Shown piece after piece: positions 1 through 12,099 of a stretch of 64,000 bases of DNA. Positions within the stretch are counted from its first letter, which is position 1; each line of letters begins with the position of its first letter. Source of the stretch: Branchiostoma lanceolatum (Eukaryota; Chordata; Leptocardii; Amphioxiformes; Branchiostomatidae). A model generated the notes under the pieces. It made no database searches. It had not been told where the DNA came from and saw nothing but the letters and a program-made list of their open reading frames with translations. The position numbers and the translations under genes were made by a program. Where the stretch lies: positions 2,834,259 through 2,898,258 of the forward strand of contig NC_089738.1 in assembly GCF_035083965.1 (NCBI RefSeq), in the 5' to 3' direction.

Positions 1-672
1 ACGAGAACGACCCAGGGATTAGTCTATCAGAGTAAGACGCCGGACGTTTACCTTGAAGAGTTAAACACTCGGAGATTAAGACGATCGTAAGTACGTCGGC
101 AGTGGAGAGAAGAGTACGTATATGACCTTGGAAGGTAAGACAAATGTTTGTTTTTTTAAATTGTTATTCTTAACAGAAATCATCGCTGAATTTCTGATAC
201 ATTTTGTACAACTGAATAGATAGTCCTTGTCCCATATAGCCAACCATGGCCATCCGACCGTCTCCAGACCATGGTTGGGGGCAAGTCGTGAGCAAGGTCA
301 TCTGTGGTTGGGAGTTGGAAGGCGAGGTTACCTACAAGTCTTTAACAAGTCGTCTGCGCCAGCCAAGCATGCGACTATAAATTTTAAAAATGATAGTCCG
401 GAAAGCCATATTCTGCTTGGATGCGATCAGATGAGCGTTATTATATATGTAGCAAGTGGCAGGGCAGGGGCTGGTCACCATGTATATGAATGTATGTGAA
501 TAAGAATAAACAGAGCAGTAGTTTGTTAGGCTAGACCGTGCGAGTTTAAACAGTATGTCTTTGCCTACAAATTTTACCTTTCTAGTTTAGCTACGTATTG
601 ATATAGTATTTTCTTTTTCACATAGAAAGAGGTGTCAAAGACGTTGTGTGCTAGCTATATCATCTCGAAGAT
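1..672 (+). other. Upstream region of transporter gene 1, possible 5' UTR with an intron
   Basis: No convincing coding sequence is seen here. A good donor (GAAG then GTAAGA, cut after 134) and a pyrimidine-rich acceptor ending CACATAG at 625 could splice an upstream untranslated exon to the one carrying the ATG at 673. The 90-codon open frame at 227-499 shows no family similarity and is treated as chance. No TATA box or other promoter element was identified. Confidence 0.35.
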
Positions 673-2955
673 ATGTCAAAAGTACGATCCGTTGACAAAC
701 CACCTGATGGCGGGTGGGGTTGGGTGGTGGTCATCAGCACCTTCTTTGTGAACATGTCGGTGATTGGCAACATGAAGTCCTTCGGAGTTTTCTACACAGA
801 GTTCCGGGAGGTTTTCCGGGAGAGTGCCGGGGCCACGTCCTTCATCAGTTCTATTCTAGGGGCTGCTGTCTTGATGTTTTGTGAGTATACATGTACAACC
901 AAGAAGGTTTAATAGAGATCAAACCTCCTTGATACAGCACACACTGTATGCGTATTAAATCTTACTGATTAAAGGTCATTATTACGATTTTAAGCGTTGA
1001 ATGATTTCATTTGATGAATAAAATTACAGCTGCCATTGCCGGTGCCCTGAGTAACCTGACCAGCTGCCGTACTGTGATCATCGCAGGAGGCGTCATCCCT
1101 GCCGTGGGACTTGTCGTCAGCTTCTTCGCACAGATGATGATACACCAGTTCTTCAGCGTTGGCATCTTAACAGGTCAGTGACTGTCTGTCTCGATTCATT
1201 TCTGATAACACTGCAAAGGCAAAGCATACATTTTGTTTCGTTTTCAATGAGCAAAGCTTTAAGTTAGTTTTCCCGCTTATGTTATTTGAATATTATTATA
1301 AAGATATATGTCTTCTTCAGCTGTCTGACCCAATCGCTGCGGACACGTGACTTTCTACAAGTGTGACGTCATCAATGGGTCAAATGTTGTCGGAAGTCGA
1401 TATCGCCCCTCGTCTCGGCTGAGAGAAGAATGATTCGCCCTGATTTATCTGCTTCTGACAACATTTGAACGATTGCCGACGCCACACGTGCAAAATTAAT
1501 GTCACTTTTCCACGACGATTGTGTCAGGCAACTGGAGAAGCCTGAGCGAGTCAGTTGAAACTTTGTTGAATGCTAATCAGTTGAATATAGCTTTGCGAGG
1601 TTGAATATAGCTCTGCCAAAGACCTGCTCTTCGTTATATTCTCTTCAAAATTTGGGTTCTCCCTGATGTACTCCCCAAGCCTGGCTATGATTGGACGCTA
1701 CTTTGACAGGCGGCACGCCACAGCCAATGGAATCGGAGTATGTGGAACCGGGATCGGCATATTCGTCTTTCCTCTACTCTACCGGTTCCTCATAGATGAA
1801 TTCGGGTGGAGAGGGGCCTTATTGGTTGCCGCCGGGATACCATTGCATGGCTGTGTCTGTGGTGCCCTGATGAGACCAATTCATCTTAAAGAGGATCGAA
1901 AGGAAGAAAAGAGTAACATCCAACCCCGGGGTATATGTAGTACTAAAACAGAGCCAAAGAAAAAACTACTCCATGATTTCTGTGAGAAAATCATGGAAGC
2001 GTTTGACATGACCCTATTGAAACACCGGCCTTTCTTCCTTTATTGTGTGTCAACATTTGGAACTTCGCTGGGCAACACCATGATTTTTGTACACCTTGTA
2101 GCCCATGCTCAAAATATTGGAGTGGAGAAGACTCCAGCCGCTTTTCTACTGTCAGTTTTGGGCATCTCAGAGGCGGTGTCAAGGCCGTTACACGGGTGGC
2201 TGTCGGACAGAATACACATCAGTAAGGTCTACTATTACATGATTGGCAATACCGGACTGGCCATTCTTAACATCGCCATACCGTTCGGGAGAACCTACAC
2301 AGACCTTGTAGCGTGCATGGTGTTCTATGGCTTGTTCTCGGGAAGTTTCAATGCGCTTATAGCTGTAATGGTGCGAATATACAGCAGTGCTTCCAGGATC
2401 TCCAGTGGGCTGGGGTGGGCGCTTGTTTTCGAAGGGACGGGCTACCTACTTGGGCCACCTGTTGCAGGTACGGATAGAGTTATCACTTGTCTCTTTTCCT
2501 TTATTTACACTCTCTAGTGTCGGTAAAGCGTTATGTTGTGAGCAAAGAAAACCCATATAGGTAAATACATAGAGAACTCATTTTTTCGAACGGCTACAAA
2601 TTAGCGGCTATATATGTAGAACACGGCGCAATTCAACTCGACCACATCTGTACACAACACACATCTGTATGTTTAGATTGATTTTGTCCTTCGCCCAATG
2701 GCAGGTTGGCTGTATGACGCAACAGGCGACTACGACATGTCTTTCTACGCGGCTGGCATCTTCGTCTTTCTGTCTGTGGTCGTGCTTTTCCTCATTCCCT
2801 GTTCAACAACAAGAAGGTCATTATCACTTGGTTCTGGCAGCAGTGAGCATAACCAGAACGGAATTAGGACAGTCGCCTTTAGAGATCTGGGGCAGGATGG
2901 TAGAAAAACAAGCAGGACTTTCCTAGGCCATAGCAACCCTGGTTTCCAGGCATGA
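673..2955 (+). CDS. Monocarboxylate transporter-like protein (SLC16 family), tandem copy 1, damaged splice site
   Basis: Predicted 12-helix plasma-membrane transporter of the SLC16 (MCT) branch of the major facilitator superfamily; the substrate cannot be told from sequence. Coding exons: 673-880, 1030-1173, about 1649-2467, 2705-2955 (stop). Exon 1 has the family signature DGGWGWVVV at the start of TM1. Exon 3 opens the second half with YFDRRHATANGIG, matching the conserved MCT loop. Exons 3 and 4 join in the family ending GPPVAGWLYDATGDY. Donors at 881, 1174 and 2468 and acceptors before 1030 and 2705 are canonical. The acceptor of exon 3 is not: copy 2 has CTCTCCAG, this copy has CTCTTCAA (1641-1648). 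An AG at 1620-1621 would enter in frame and add nine codons, giving about 482 aa. The gene may therefore be alternatively spliced or decaying. Upstream partner of the copy at 5805. Confidence 0.8.
1313..1541. mobile_element. Foldback (MITE-like) element in intron 2 of transporter gene 1
   Basis: An imperfect inverted repeat of roughly 100-bp arms. The left arm begins CTTCAGCTGTCTGACCCAAT, and the reverse complement of the right arm begins CTCCAGTTGCCTGACACAAT. Both continue through a GTGTGACGTCATCAA / GTGTGGCGTCGGCAA block and a (T)CAAATGTTGTC block. The arms meet around 1410-1450. The corresponding intron of the tandem copy (6416-6581) lacks it, so this is an insertion. A single related arm lies at 26183-26290. 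It sits about 100 bp upstream of the broken acceptor. Confidence 0.7.
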
Positions 2956-5804
2956 TGGCGTATATTATTGGTGTGTATCAGTGGAAACTACCAGTGGACT
3001 AGCTCCTTGAAGTAGTGCTTGCACTACTGTGTGGCCCAAGGGCTGCATAAAGAAAAAAAGAGATAGACACCACCATATACACCCAAAGGCCTTGGTGTGA
3101 GGCGGGTTTGCGCAACCGTCAAAATGGCATTAGGTACAGACAAATAACATTTTAATCTTATGCATTACCACCAGTGGGAGAATATGCAGGTGTCTAGCGT
3201 TAGAAGACGTAAAACAATAGCTAACAGCTGGTTGAGATACAGTCACTTGTATCGTTTTGATGTACGTTGATTAGGATGAGGAAACAACAAGTTATCATTA
3301 GCCTTTGTTCATTCATGATGATATCACGAAAGCTAGTAGGTGAAAGAAAGGACATATGTCAATGAAAACATAACAGGAACGTTACTTGCAATTGGTCCTT
3401 TCTATTGTAGAAGCAATTGATACTCGTGGAATGTAATGGGCTTGAAAATTTGATATCATAACTATGCAGTTCAAAAGCCACTGACAGACAGTACTTTTTG
3501 TTAAGTCTCAAGTGCTTTCATTTACAATGTGTGAACCCCGTGCGTTTCACCTCAATGAGTGTGTTTTTCTTTTCGTATTTGGTCGAGTGGAAAGATGTAT
3601 GTTAGCGCGCTGACTCTCAGCGCTTCAGCCAGGTCGGGGTCTAGAGAATGTTTTGACTGAACTCACCTTGTCTTTGTTGAGAAGTCTTGAGAGAGAGAGA
3701 GGACAAGCACTCGCAGACTTACGTTTTGACGGTTTAATTAAGCAATGTTAGTAGTTATACAAAAGCCGCCAACTAAACTGGAAAGTTCTGGGTTTATCCC
3801 CTTGTCCGAATCTTCTTGAGTGAGTCCCTTGTTGTGTCTTCAGTGAATTCCTGTGTCCTGTGATTCTCCTCAGTTCTTGTATATTCCAAAGTGAGCTCTT
3901 GATTTAGTAAAACTTAGTCTGGTCTCCCGGCCATTGGCTGACTGTCCTCTGCTGTCTTGGAGTTTGTCCTCCTGTTCCTGGAATCTTCTTTTCCGGTCCT
4001 AATTGATCCTTCTTGAAATTCCTGAAGTCTTCACCCCAGGCCTAAGTGTCCTAAGTCTCCTGGAAGTTCCTTTTCCAGGCCTCTGATCCTTCTTCTTCTT
4101 CTTGGAGTATGTTTGTCTCCAAGCCTAGATATCCTGGAGAAATGATCTCCAGGCCCATTTCTGACCTCCGTCTTCCTTGTGCAATGGCTTCCTTCTGTCC
4201 CAAATTCCAGCCGCCCCGGGCTAGCCTTGCTGGGGTCTCCCGAGGGTACCAGTGGCGGGAGACTAACTTATGCTAATCTAAACTAAAGGCGGCAAATTCA
4301 AAAACTGTAAGTTGGCGATTACAATGTACATGTATCATGTATGCTCCGCTGGTTGTTTGCTTTATCAGGTGTTTACTTTCTGAAATATATGTATACATGT
4401 CTGTACTTCTTCAAGTTATATATAGTAGTAAGTGTCACGTAAAAGTTTTGGAACATTCCAGCTGGCACATAGCATAAAGCTTGGCAGTGCATTAAGAAAA
4501 ACAAGAACCAAAAGATAACAGAGCGGTGAAAAGTGCCTTATTGGACCTTGAAAGGCGTCTGGAATTTATGACGTGTTCCAAATGAAGTCAACTGTAGCCC
4601 CCAGAAAGGATATCTAGAATTCACATCACGTAGATTTGTATGTGCGGACTGTGCGGGTTGTGTGAAAGGTGAGTTGGTTGCACAGTTCATGTTTGCCAAA
4701 CAACGTGTGAAAGTTTTTACATTTCTAAACCGGTGATATCAGTCATCTTGCTGCTAGCGCTGAGAATATGTGTTTTCTTAGGTGCCACATTTACATGGTC
4801 TGAAAACAAATTGTCAATTCGTCCTCAGAATCAATCCATTCCGTTGTGACAACGTCGTCAGTAACTGATTTTACCTACCTTTACTATGTCTTTTAGAAGT
4901 CTACATTTGATGTTCCTAGAAGGACAAATTAAGATTAATGGCATAATTCCACCCGTACCAAGAGTATAAGAACGCGGGTCATGACACAGAAGATACCGTA
5001 GGGGTCACTGTATGTCAACAGGGGAAAAGTGTAGAAAACTGCTAGTCAAACAATGCGAGGCTTGTAGCAGGGCAAAGTCGTAAGCTTTGCAAGAAGTTGG
5101 TGTATCTTGTTTTCACCTTACTTTCAAAGAGATAGTCTATTTACAGGTCCCTCCCCATAGGAAAAGACAGTTGTTTACTGAACAAACACACAAAAACAGC
5201 GTTTACGAGCACTCAATCATCACGATGTTGTCACAAAAGGGGCGTTCGAGGGGACGTAAGTCACATCGGTTGATCTCTCTGTCTGTGGATCAGCACAGTT
5301 CTGGACTCGAAAGAGAACATTTAGGCCTTGGTAATGAAGTGTGTTCTACAAAGTTGAGTTCATTATCATGTACAAAATGTCATTGTCTCACAACGTTTTT
5401 GCACAGCACAAGGTATGTTAGCCTGAAACACTTCATGCGAGTCATTCGAGAGGTCACAGTGGCAGGCATTGTAAAACCGGTTTTTGGAAAGGCTGCTGCG
5501 AATATTTAAAAGAGTAAACGGACGCGCGCACACAACCAAATCCTCAGGTCGTTGTCCTCAACTGAGGTCAAGCAGTCCTGGTATTTGTTACGTTTGATAA
5601 TAAAATTGATTCATCAACCATTATTTTGATCTGTCACCAACTATCATCGGGGCTACTGCCGAGTCAACACAATTCTCGCATCTTAATTAAATATACATAT
5701 ACATATACAGTACATATTTGATATATTTTCCTCTCGGCGCTCAGGTGGTTTAAGACAGAGAAGAGCATCTGACGAGCATAACACTGCATCATCATCTGGA
5801 AGGG
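2956..5804. other. Intergenic spacer between the two transporter genes
   Basis: No supported gene. A pyrimidine-rich low-complexity stretch runs about 3770-4200 with TTCTTC and TCCT runs. The longest open frame (5087-5509, 140 codons) shows no signal peptide, domain or splice context and is regarded as chance. A plausible acceptor (CGGCGCTCAG ending 5744) could begin the 5' exon of the next gene. Confidence 0.5.
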
Positions 5805-7951
5805 ATGTCAAAGATGCAGTTCGCGGAAAAGCCACCAAATGGCGGATGGCGTTGGGTGATTGTGGCCAGCACATTTTTCCTACATGTCGTGGTGGTCGGT
5901 TCCTTAAAGTCCTTCGGAGTGTTCTACACAGAATTCCGGGAGGTTTTCCAGGAGAGTGCCGGAGTTACCTCCTTCATCAGTTCTATCTTAGGGGCTGCTC
6001 TGTTGATGTGTTGTGAGTATACAACCGTTTTGAAACTTGTAGATTGGTGCATGTTGTTCTGACAGGGTTATGAGCGATAATTTGCCAATTCTGAATTGTT
6101 GATAACCTTCATGCTTTCCTATGATGTTGATCACTGCACTCAAAGTGAAGATGATGATGAACAAAGTTGGCATCATTGATTATCGTCTTGACTCCTGGTA
6201 CAACGTTTTTAGAATGGATTAAAACATTAAACATACAATAGGACGAATGACGATGATGTTTTACCTTCCAGCTCCTTTTGCCGGTGCCCTGAGTAACCTG
6301 ACCAGCTGCCGTGCCGTGATCATCGCAGGAGGCGTCATCTCTGCCGTGGGACTTGTCGTCAGCTTCTTCGCACAGACAATGATACACCTGTTCTTCAGCG
6401 TGGGTCTCCTGACAGGTTGGTTTTTTCTATCTCGGTATTTCTTCGTCAACATTACTGCGGTAAAGGATGGATTTGGTTTTGTTTTCAGTGATCACGGGCT
6501 CTAGCAAAGCTGTTAAATTTTCTTATCCATCGCTGAAATTTTCTTCTGCGAATGATTTGCATATCGTTATATCCTCTCCAGGATTTGGGTTCTCCCTGAT
6601 GTACTCCCCAAGCCTGGCTATGATTGGACGCTACTTTGACAAGCGGCACGCCACAGCCAATGGAATAGGAGGATGTGGAGCCGGCATCGGCACCTTCGCT
6701 TTTCCTCCACTCTTCCAGTTTCTCATAGATGAATTCGGGTGGAGAGGGGCCTTGTTGGTTGCCGCCAGCACACCATTGCATGGCTGTGTCTGTGGTGCCC
6801 TAATGAGACCAATTCATCCTAAAGAAGACCACAAGGAAGGAAAAGTCAATATTGAACCCCAGGGTAGTACTGACAAACAAGGGCTTGTTACTTTCTGTGA
6901 TAAAATTATGGAAGCGTTTGACGTGACCTTACTGAAGCACCGCCATTTCCTCCTTTATTGTATGTCGTTATTCGGCACTTCGCTGGGCACCTCTATGATT
7001 TATGTACACCTTCTGGCCCATGCCCAAAATATTGGAGTGGAGAAGACTCCAGCCGCTTTTCTACTGTCAGTTTTGGGCATCTCAGAGGCGGTGTCAAGGC
7101 CGTTACACGGGTGGCTGTCGGACAGAATACACATCAGTAAGGTCTACTATTACATGATTGGCAATACCGGACTGGCCATACTTAACATCGCCATACCGTT
7201 CGGGAGAACCTACACGGACCTTGTGGCGTGCATGGTGTTCTACGGCTTGTTCTCCGGCAGTTTCAATGCGCTGTTAGCTGTGATGGTGCGGATATACAGC
7301 AGTGCTTCAAGGATCTCCAGTGGACTGGGCTGGGCACTTGTCTTCGAAGGGACGGGCTACCTACTTGGGCCACCTGTTGCAGGTACGCATAGCGGAGAAT
7401 CACTTATCCAATTGTCTTTATTCAAACTCTCCAGTGTCCATTACATGATAGGTGAAGCGATACGTCGTTAGTAAAAAGATAATACTAGGTAACTGCACAG
7501 AGAGCCGTTTTTATTTTTAACGGCTTGTATTGCCTGTACAAATATATATAGCCACAACCTTGCAATCTTACCTCGATTCCATTGTTACAAAGTATACCTC
7601 GGTTTCTGTAAACCCCTTTAGCCCTTGAACTTCGCGACAGTACATGTAGAACATACAATAAATGTCGACTGTTTTGTCGTTCATCTCCTGGCAGGTTGGC
7701 TGTATGACGCAACAGGCGACTACGACGTGTCTTTCTACACGGCTGGCATCTTCGTCTTTCTATCCGTGGTCGTGCTGTTTCTCATTCCCTGTTCAACGAC
7801 AAGAAGGTCATTATCACTTGGCTCTGACAGCCGTGAGTCCAACAAGTACGGAATTGAGACAGTCGCCTTCAGAAATCTTGGGCGGGATGGAAAAGGAATG
7901 TGTAGGAGTGACTCAGTCTCAGGCCACAGAAACCCTGTTTTTCAGGCATGA
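5805..7951 (+). CDS. Monocarboxylate transporter-like protein (SLC16 family), tandem copy 2
   Basis: Coding exons 5805-6012, 6272-6415, 6582-7382 and 7695-7951 join in phases 1, 1 and 1 and sum to 1410 nt (469 aa plus stop), the usual MCT length. All donors and acceptors are canonical. Domain order as in other SLC16 proteins: cytosolic N-terminus, six helices, a cytosolic loop rich in Lys/Glu (around residues 200-230), six helices, and a short Ser/Arg-rich C-tail. Conserved blocks include FSLMYSPSLAMIGRYFDKRH, PLHGWLSDR and GPPVAGWLYDATGDYDVSFY. The TM1 signature normally reading (D/E)G(G/S)(W/F)(G/A)W is NGGWRW here, an Asp-to-Asn and Gly-to-Arg change at two highly conserved positions, so transport may be altered. 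Parts of exon 3 are almost identical to copy 1 (for example 7027-7200 against 2110-2280), which indicates recent duplication or gene conversion. Confidence 0.9.
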
Positions 7952-8631
7952 TGGGTATATTTGCGATATAATTAGCCTGACTAAATCGCGCTCCTAGCGG
8001 CCTCTTGGGGTGGGGGTCATTAACCTCCGCCAGCGAGAGCGTGTAAACACAGGCTACGATATAGTTAGATATGCGAAGGTTAGATGTGACGTTCGGTGTA
8101 ATATAACCAGCTGCTGCCACGCTGCGTACCTTCAGAGCTATTCAGATACAGTAATTGCAGACGTCAGTCAAAGTCTATCTTTGTGACTATTTTTCAAGCG
8201 GTCAGTGATCTGTCTTATCAATTATTCATTTTTCATTCTATTTACATCTCATAGGGTGGGACTACCAGAGTTTTAATATCTGATTATGCGTTGCTATGGC
8301 ATCTTTCCACTCACTTGGAAGGACAGTATTGTACATTCATATCAGTATTGCGACACTGACGAAGTGTCCTTGCGTTTGTCCTTGAAGCGCTGTAGAGTGT
8401 AATCTAGAGTTGTCCAGGGCCCCGCGTTTTTTGTGGCCGTTGTTAGACTCAACCTCCGGGACGTTAGATTCTGTTAGATTTGAATAGCTTGCAAGAGGAA
8501 AACCCGCCTACTGTAGGTGTCTGCGAGACATACAACATTTCTGTAGCGGCGCAGTCAAGGTAACGTCGCCTCAGCTCTATCGGCGGACACCGACAAACCA
8601 CCCGCCCGGTTGGGCGCGGTGTGGCGGCGAG
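7952..8631. other. Spacer between the transporter and the giant receptor gene, with a LINE-tail fragment
   Basis: No gene seen. Around 8088-8165 (GTTCGGTGTAATATAACCAG onward) the sequence matches the 3' tail of the LINE ending near 11610, so it is an orphan 3' fragment. The last 60 bases before 8632 are GC-rich and are probably 5' UTR of the next gene. Confidence 0.5.
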
Positions 8632-11600
8632 ATGGGAGGCCAACTTGTGACGGCTGGAATCGTCTGCTGGCTGATATTTGCCACAGGTAGGGACTGTACC
8701 TATGTGTATGTAGACAGACGGATCGAGACATATAAACAGAGGGGAGAGGTTCTTATTGAAATGTATTTACAATTGAAATGGCAATTTTTTTCTCAGACAG
8801 ACATGTTGCGATTGTTATCTCTGTGTCCTAGATACTCAATGCACTTTTTAAAACTTTTTCAATTAATACGACTAATGAATTCAGATTCAGTACGTTTTAG
8901 AAAATCCAGGATATGGCCTTACAATAATGATTCATAATTGTTGACGCTGTTTCATGCTATACGTCTTGGGTTAACGTTACCCACAGTCGTGCACATTTCA
9001 TAGTTATCCCTTTTTCTGCATTCCGTTATTTTGCGTCTTGGGTAAAGTCACCAACTTATTTCTTTTGCAAGCTTGCTAAAGCTGCGTATGTAGTCTTCTG
9101 ATTCGCCCTGGTTAAGTGACGATGATGATGCTGTAGTCGAAAATGGCGCCTCTCATCAAGTTTAGGCTGTTTGTAGTGTGCACATCTAAGTATGTTGTAT
9201 CTTTGCGTATGACTTATCTTCTTGTTAATATATATTTTGATACTTGGTTATATTTTGTAGTGTGGGACACCTTGTATTACTCTCCAAGCAGAAGAGCTGA
9301 TCTTTGACGTGTTTTAGGCGTTTTGGGCTGGCTTTCTACTTTGTCATGTTTTTCGTCTCAAAGTAGAAATGAAGCCCGACAAAAACGCCTAAAACACGTC
9401 AAAAACCAGCCGGAACTCCTCCTCTGCTTGGAGAGTAACCTTGTATGTCTTTCCAGCCTAATGAAGAAATCGTCAAATTCATATCATATGCCCATGCTGG
9501 CCAATGCGTACCATAGATTAACTAGAAATGTCATTGAGATAAATCAAGACCAATGGCATTGAAAAATCTGCTCCAAATGTTAGGCATTTGAATGTTCGGC
9601 AGAAACAAACCAAACGATTCTTTATTCGGGCATCAAATGGGATACAATGGCAGATGAAAGATGTTCACGCTGTTTAAGATTCGACCATCTATCCTATTTA
9701 CGTCGATGAAGATTAGACATCCAGCTGATAAGATACGCTAAAAACACTCAAGCAACTGGATACAATTTTGGAAACGGTCAGGTACCGGTGTTTCAAATAG
9801 CATCCACTACTTGTTTTGACCTTGTCTAATTTTTCTCTATTGGACTATCTAAAATCCTCTTAAATCTATTCGCATATTGATTTATAGTACGTGGATAAAA
9901 GCCTGCTGATCTACAGATCTTGCACAGTGCACAGCACGAAAGGTAGTGGGTGCTACTTGAAACGTCTGAACATTTCCAAAATCTATCCAGTTGCTTGAGT
10001 AACTGTTTTGGGCGTATCTACCCTATTGAGATTACTTCTGGAAAATAAACATTGTTGCGTGACATCATTTGTTTGCCCCACCCACTATTTCTGCTGGTCA
10101 AGGACGGTCGTATTTACAACTGCACGTAGCCACGATCAGCAAGAGGCCCCTTTTTTAAAAAGGGAGATAGAGCGGTCCCCGGTAACTACCGACCGAAAGG
10201 GAGATAGAGCGGTCCCCGGTAACTACCGACCTGTATCACTGACCTGTATATCCTGCAAACTACTTGAACACATTATCCATAGTCATATCATGAAACACTT
10301 AGAAATTTACAACATATTGACTGACTACCAACATGGATTCAGAGCAAAGCAATCCACAGAAACCCAGCTTATATTGACAGCTCACGACATAGCTGGCGCA
10401 CTGAACAGCAAAAAACAGGAAGATCTAGCAATACTTGATTTTACTAAAGCTTTCGATAAAGTCCCATATAGCAGACTCATCACAAAACTAGAGCACTACG
10501 GAATTCAAGGCACCACACTTAATTGGTTGAAGGCTTTCTTGACCAATAGGGAACAGACGGTAGTGGTAGAAGGCAAGGCCTCAGCTCCAGTTAGAGTTGC
10601 GTCAGGCGTACCACAGGGAACTGTTCTGGGACCGTTACTCTTCCTCCTGTACATAAATGACTTACCAGACCAGCTTGATTGAAATGTGAGGTTATTTGCC
10701 GATGACTGCCTGTTATACATAGAGTTGTCCACACAGAGTGATACACAGCTTTTGCAAGAAGATTTGAACACACTCGAAGAATGGCAAACCAAATGGCTCA
10801 TGCAGTTTAATCCGGAAAAATGTTACATCATGCACATAACAAACAAACGAAACCCAATTGTAACCACCTACCAGTTCTGTGGACAGGCTCTAGCAACAGC
10901 AAAGAGCCACCCGTACCTAGGCGTTACATTAACATTGGGAGTGATCAAACGTAATTTGTGGGCATGCCCAGCAAAGGTAAAATCACTTGCATACACGTCT
11001 CTAGTAAGGCCAAACCTTGAATATGCTGCAACAGTTTGGGATCCATACACAAAGAAGGATAGAGATAAACTGGAGAGGGTGCAGAACCAAGCAGCCAGAT
11101 TCTGCACGAACAACTACGTCAGGGGTGCTAGTGTAACAAAAATGAAAGCAGATCTGCAATGGATGTCACTTGAGGACAGGAGAACAATGTCCAGACTTTG
11201 CATGATGTACAAGATGACTAATAAACTTGTGGACGTACCGACTGATAAGTATCTAATGCCAGCTCAGAAGAGGACTAGAAATAGTCATGCTTTGAAGTAC
11301 CAGAGTTATCAGCCAAGGATTGATGTGTTCAAAAATTCGTATTTCCCGAGAACCATTATAGTAGAATCATCAAGTACTGTAGGAGCTTCCTCACTAAGTA
11401 GCTTAAAAGAACGGTTGCAGTCAGATATGCAAAGACTAGGTGTAACAGACCGTTCGGTGTAATATGACCAGCTGCTGTCGCGCCGCGTGCCTGCGAAGCT
11501 GGTGTGTTACGCCTAATGGCGGTTATACCGGCTATATAGATATACATACAGATACAGATAACGCCGTCAGTGCCTGACCGCAGTATTCTTCGCATTAAAG

Positions 11601-12099
11601 CGTACACGTCCGGCCTTCTGTAGTACCGTTATTACCTGTAATTATCACTGGATCCTTATTGTTTCTTCTTTATTGTTTTCTGTTATTTACCCTGTATTTC
11701 TAATGTATGAGCTGTGTTCTTACCTAATGTAATTGTTTTATATTTATACTTATGTTTTTGAGGAGAAGGCTTTTGCTCCATCCGAAATAGATAAACGTGA
11801 ATATAAAAAATATACGATTCATGTGCCACTTGCAGACTGCAAAGCACGGTAATCATTCTGTAATTCACATGAAGGCCAACATTAGGTCAAAGCCGCGTTT
11901 TAAGGTATTGTTTGTTTCCTGGAGAATCTTCTCCATAAATATATTTCTACTTTTTACTTGAGGCTTATTGATCAGCTAGAACTTTAGGCTTATTGATCAG
12001 CTAGAGTTTTATTCTTTCCCGTTTCAGCCCCAATCATCGATTCCCAGTCCGATGTTTCCAGTTCCTACTATTACTACGATTACTCCTATGATGATGATG
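8632..12099 (+). CDS. Signal-peptide exon and Tyr/Asp-rich exon of the giant receptor
   Basis: Exon 8632-8686 encodes a short hydrophobic leader ([18 protein letters not shown]), consistent with a signal peptide. Its donor is GTAGGG at 8687. The next exon, 12028-12099 (acceptor GTTTCAG, donor GTGAGT), is 72 nt, phase 1-1, and encodes a low-complexity acidic segment ending [14 protein letters not shown]. Clustered Tyr next to Asp in a secreted segment is the context recognised by tyrosylprotein sulfotransferases, so sulfation is possible (inference). The intron between them holds a foldback element and a LINE. Confidence 0.7.

Noticed and set aside
227..499. 90-codon open frame upstream of transporter copy 1
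   Set aside because: Lies in a putative UTR intron and has no family features.
5087..5509. 140-codon open frame upstream of transporter copy 2
   Set aside because: No domain, signal peptide or splice context; composition looks random.
9460..10000. Coding sequence in the first intron of the giant gene
   Set aside because: Only short frames with stops; no domain seen.
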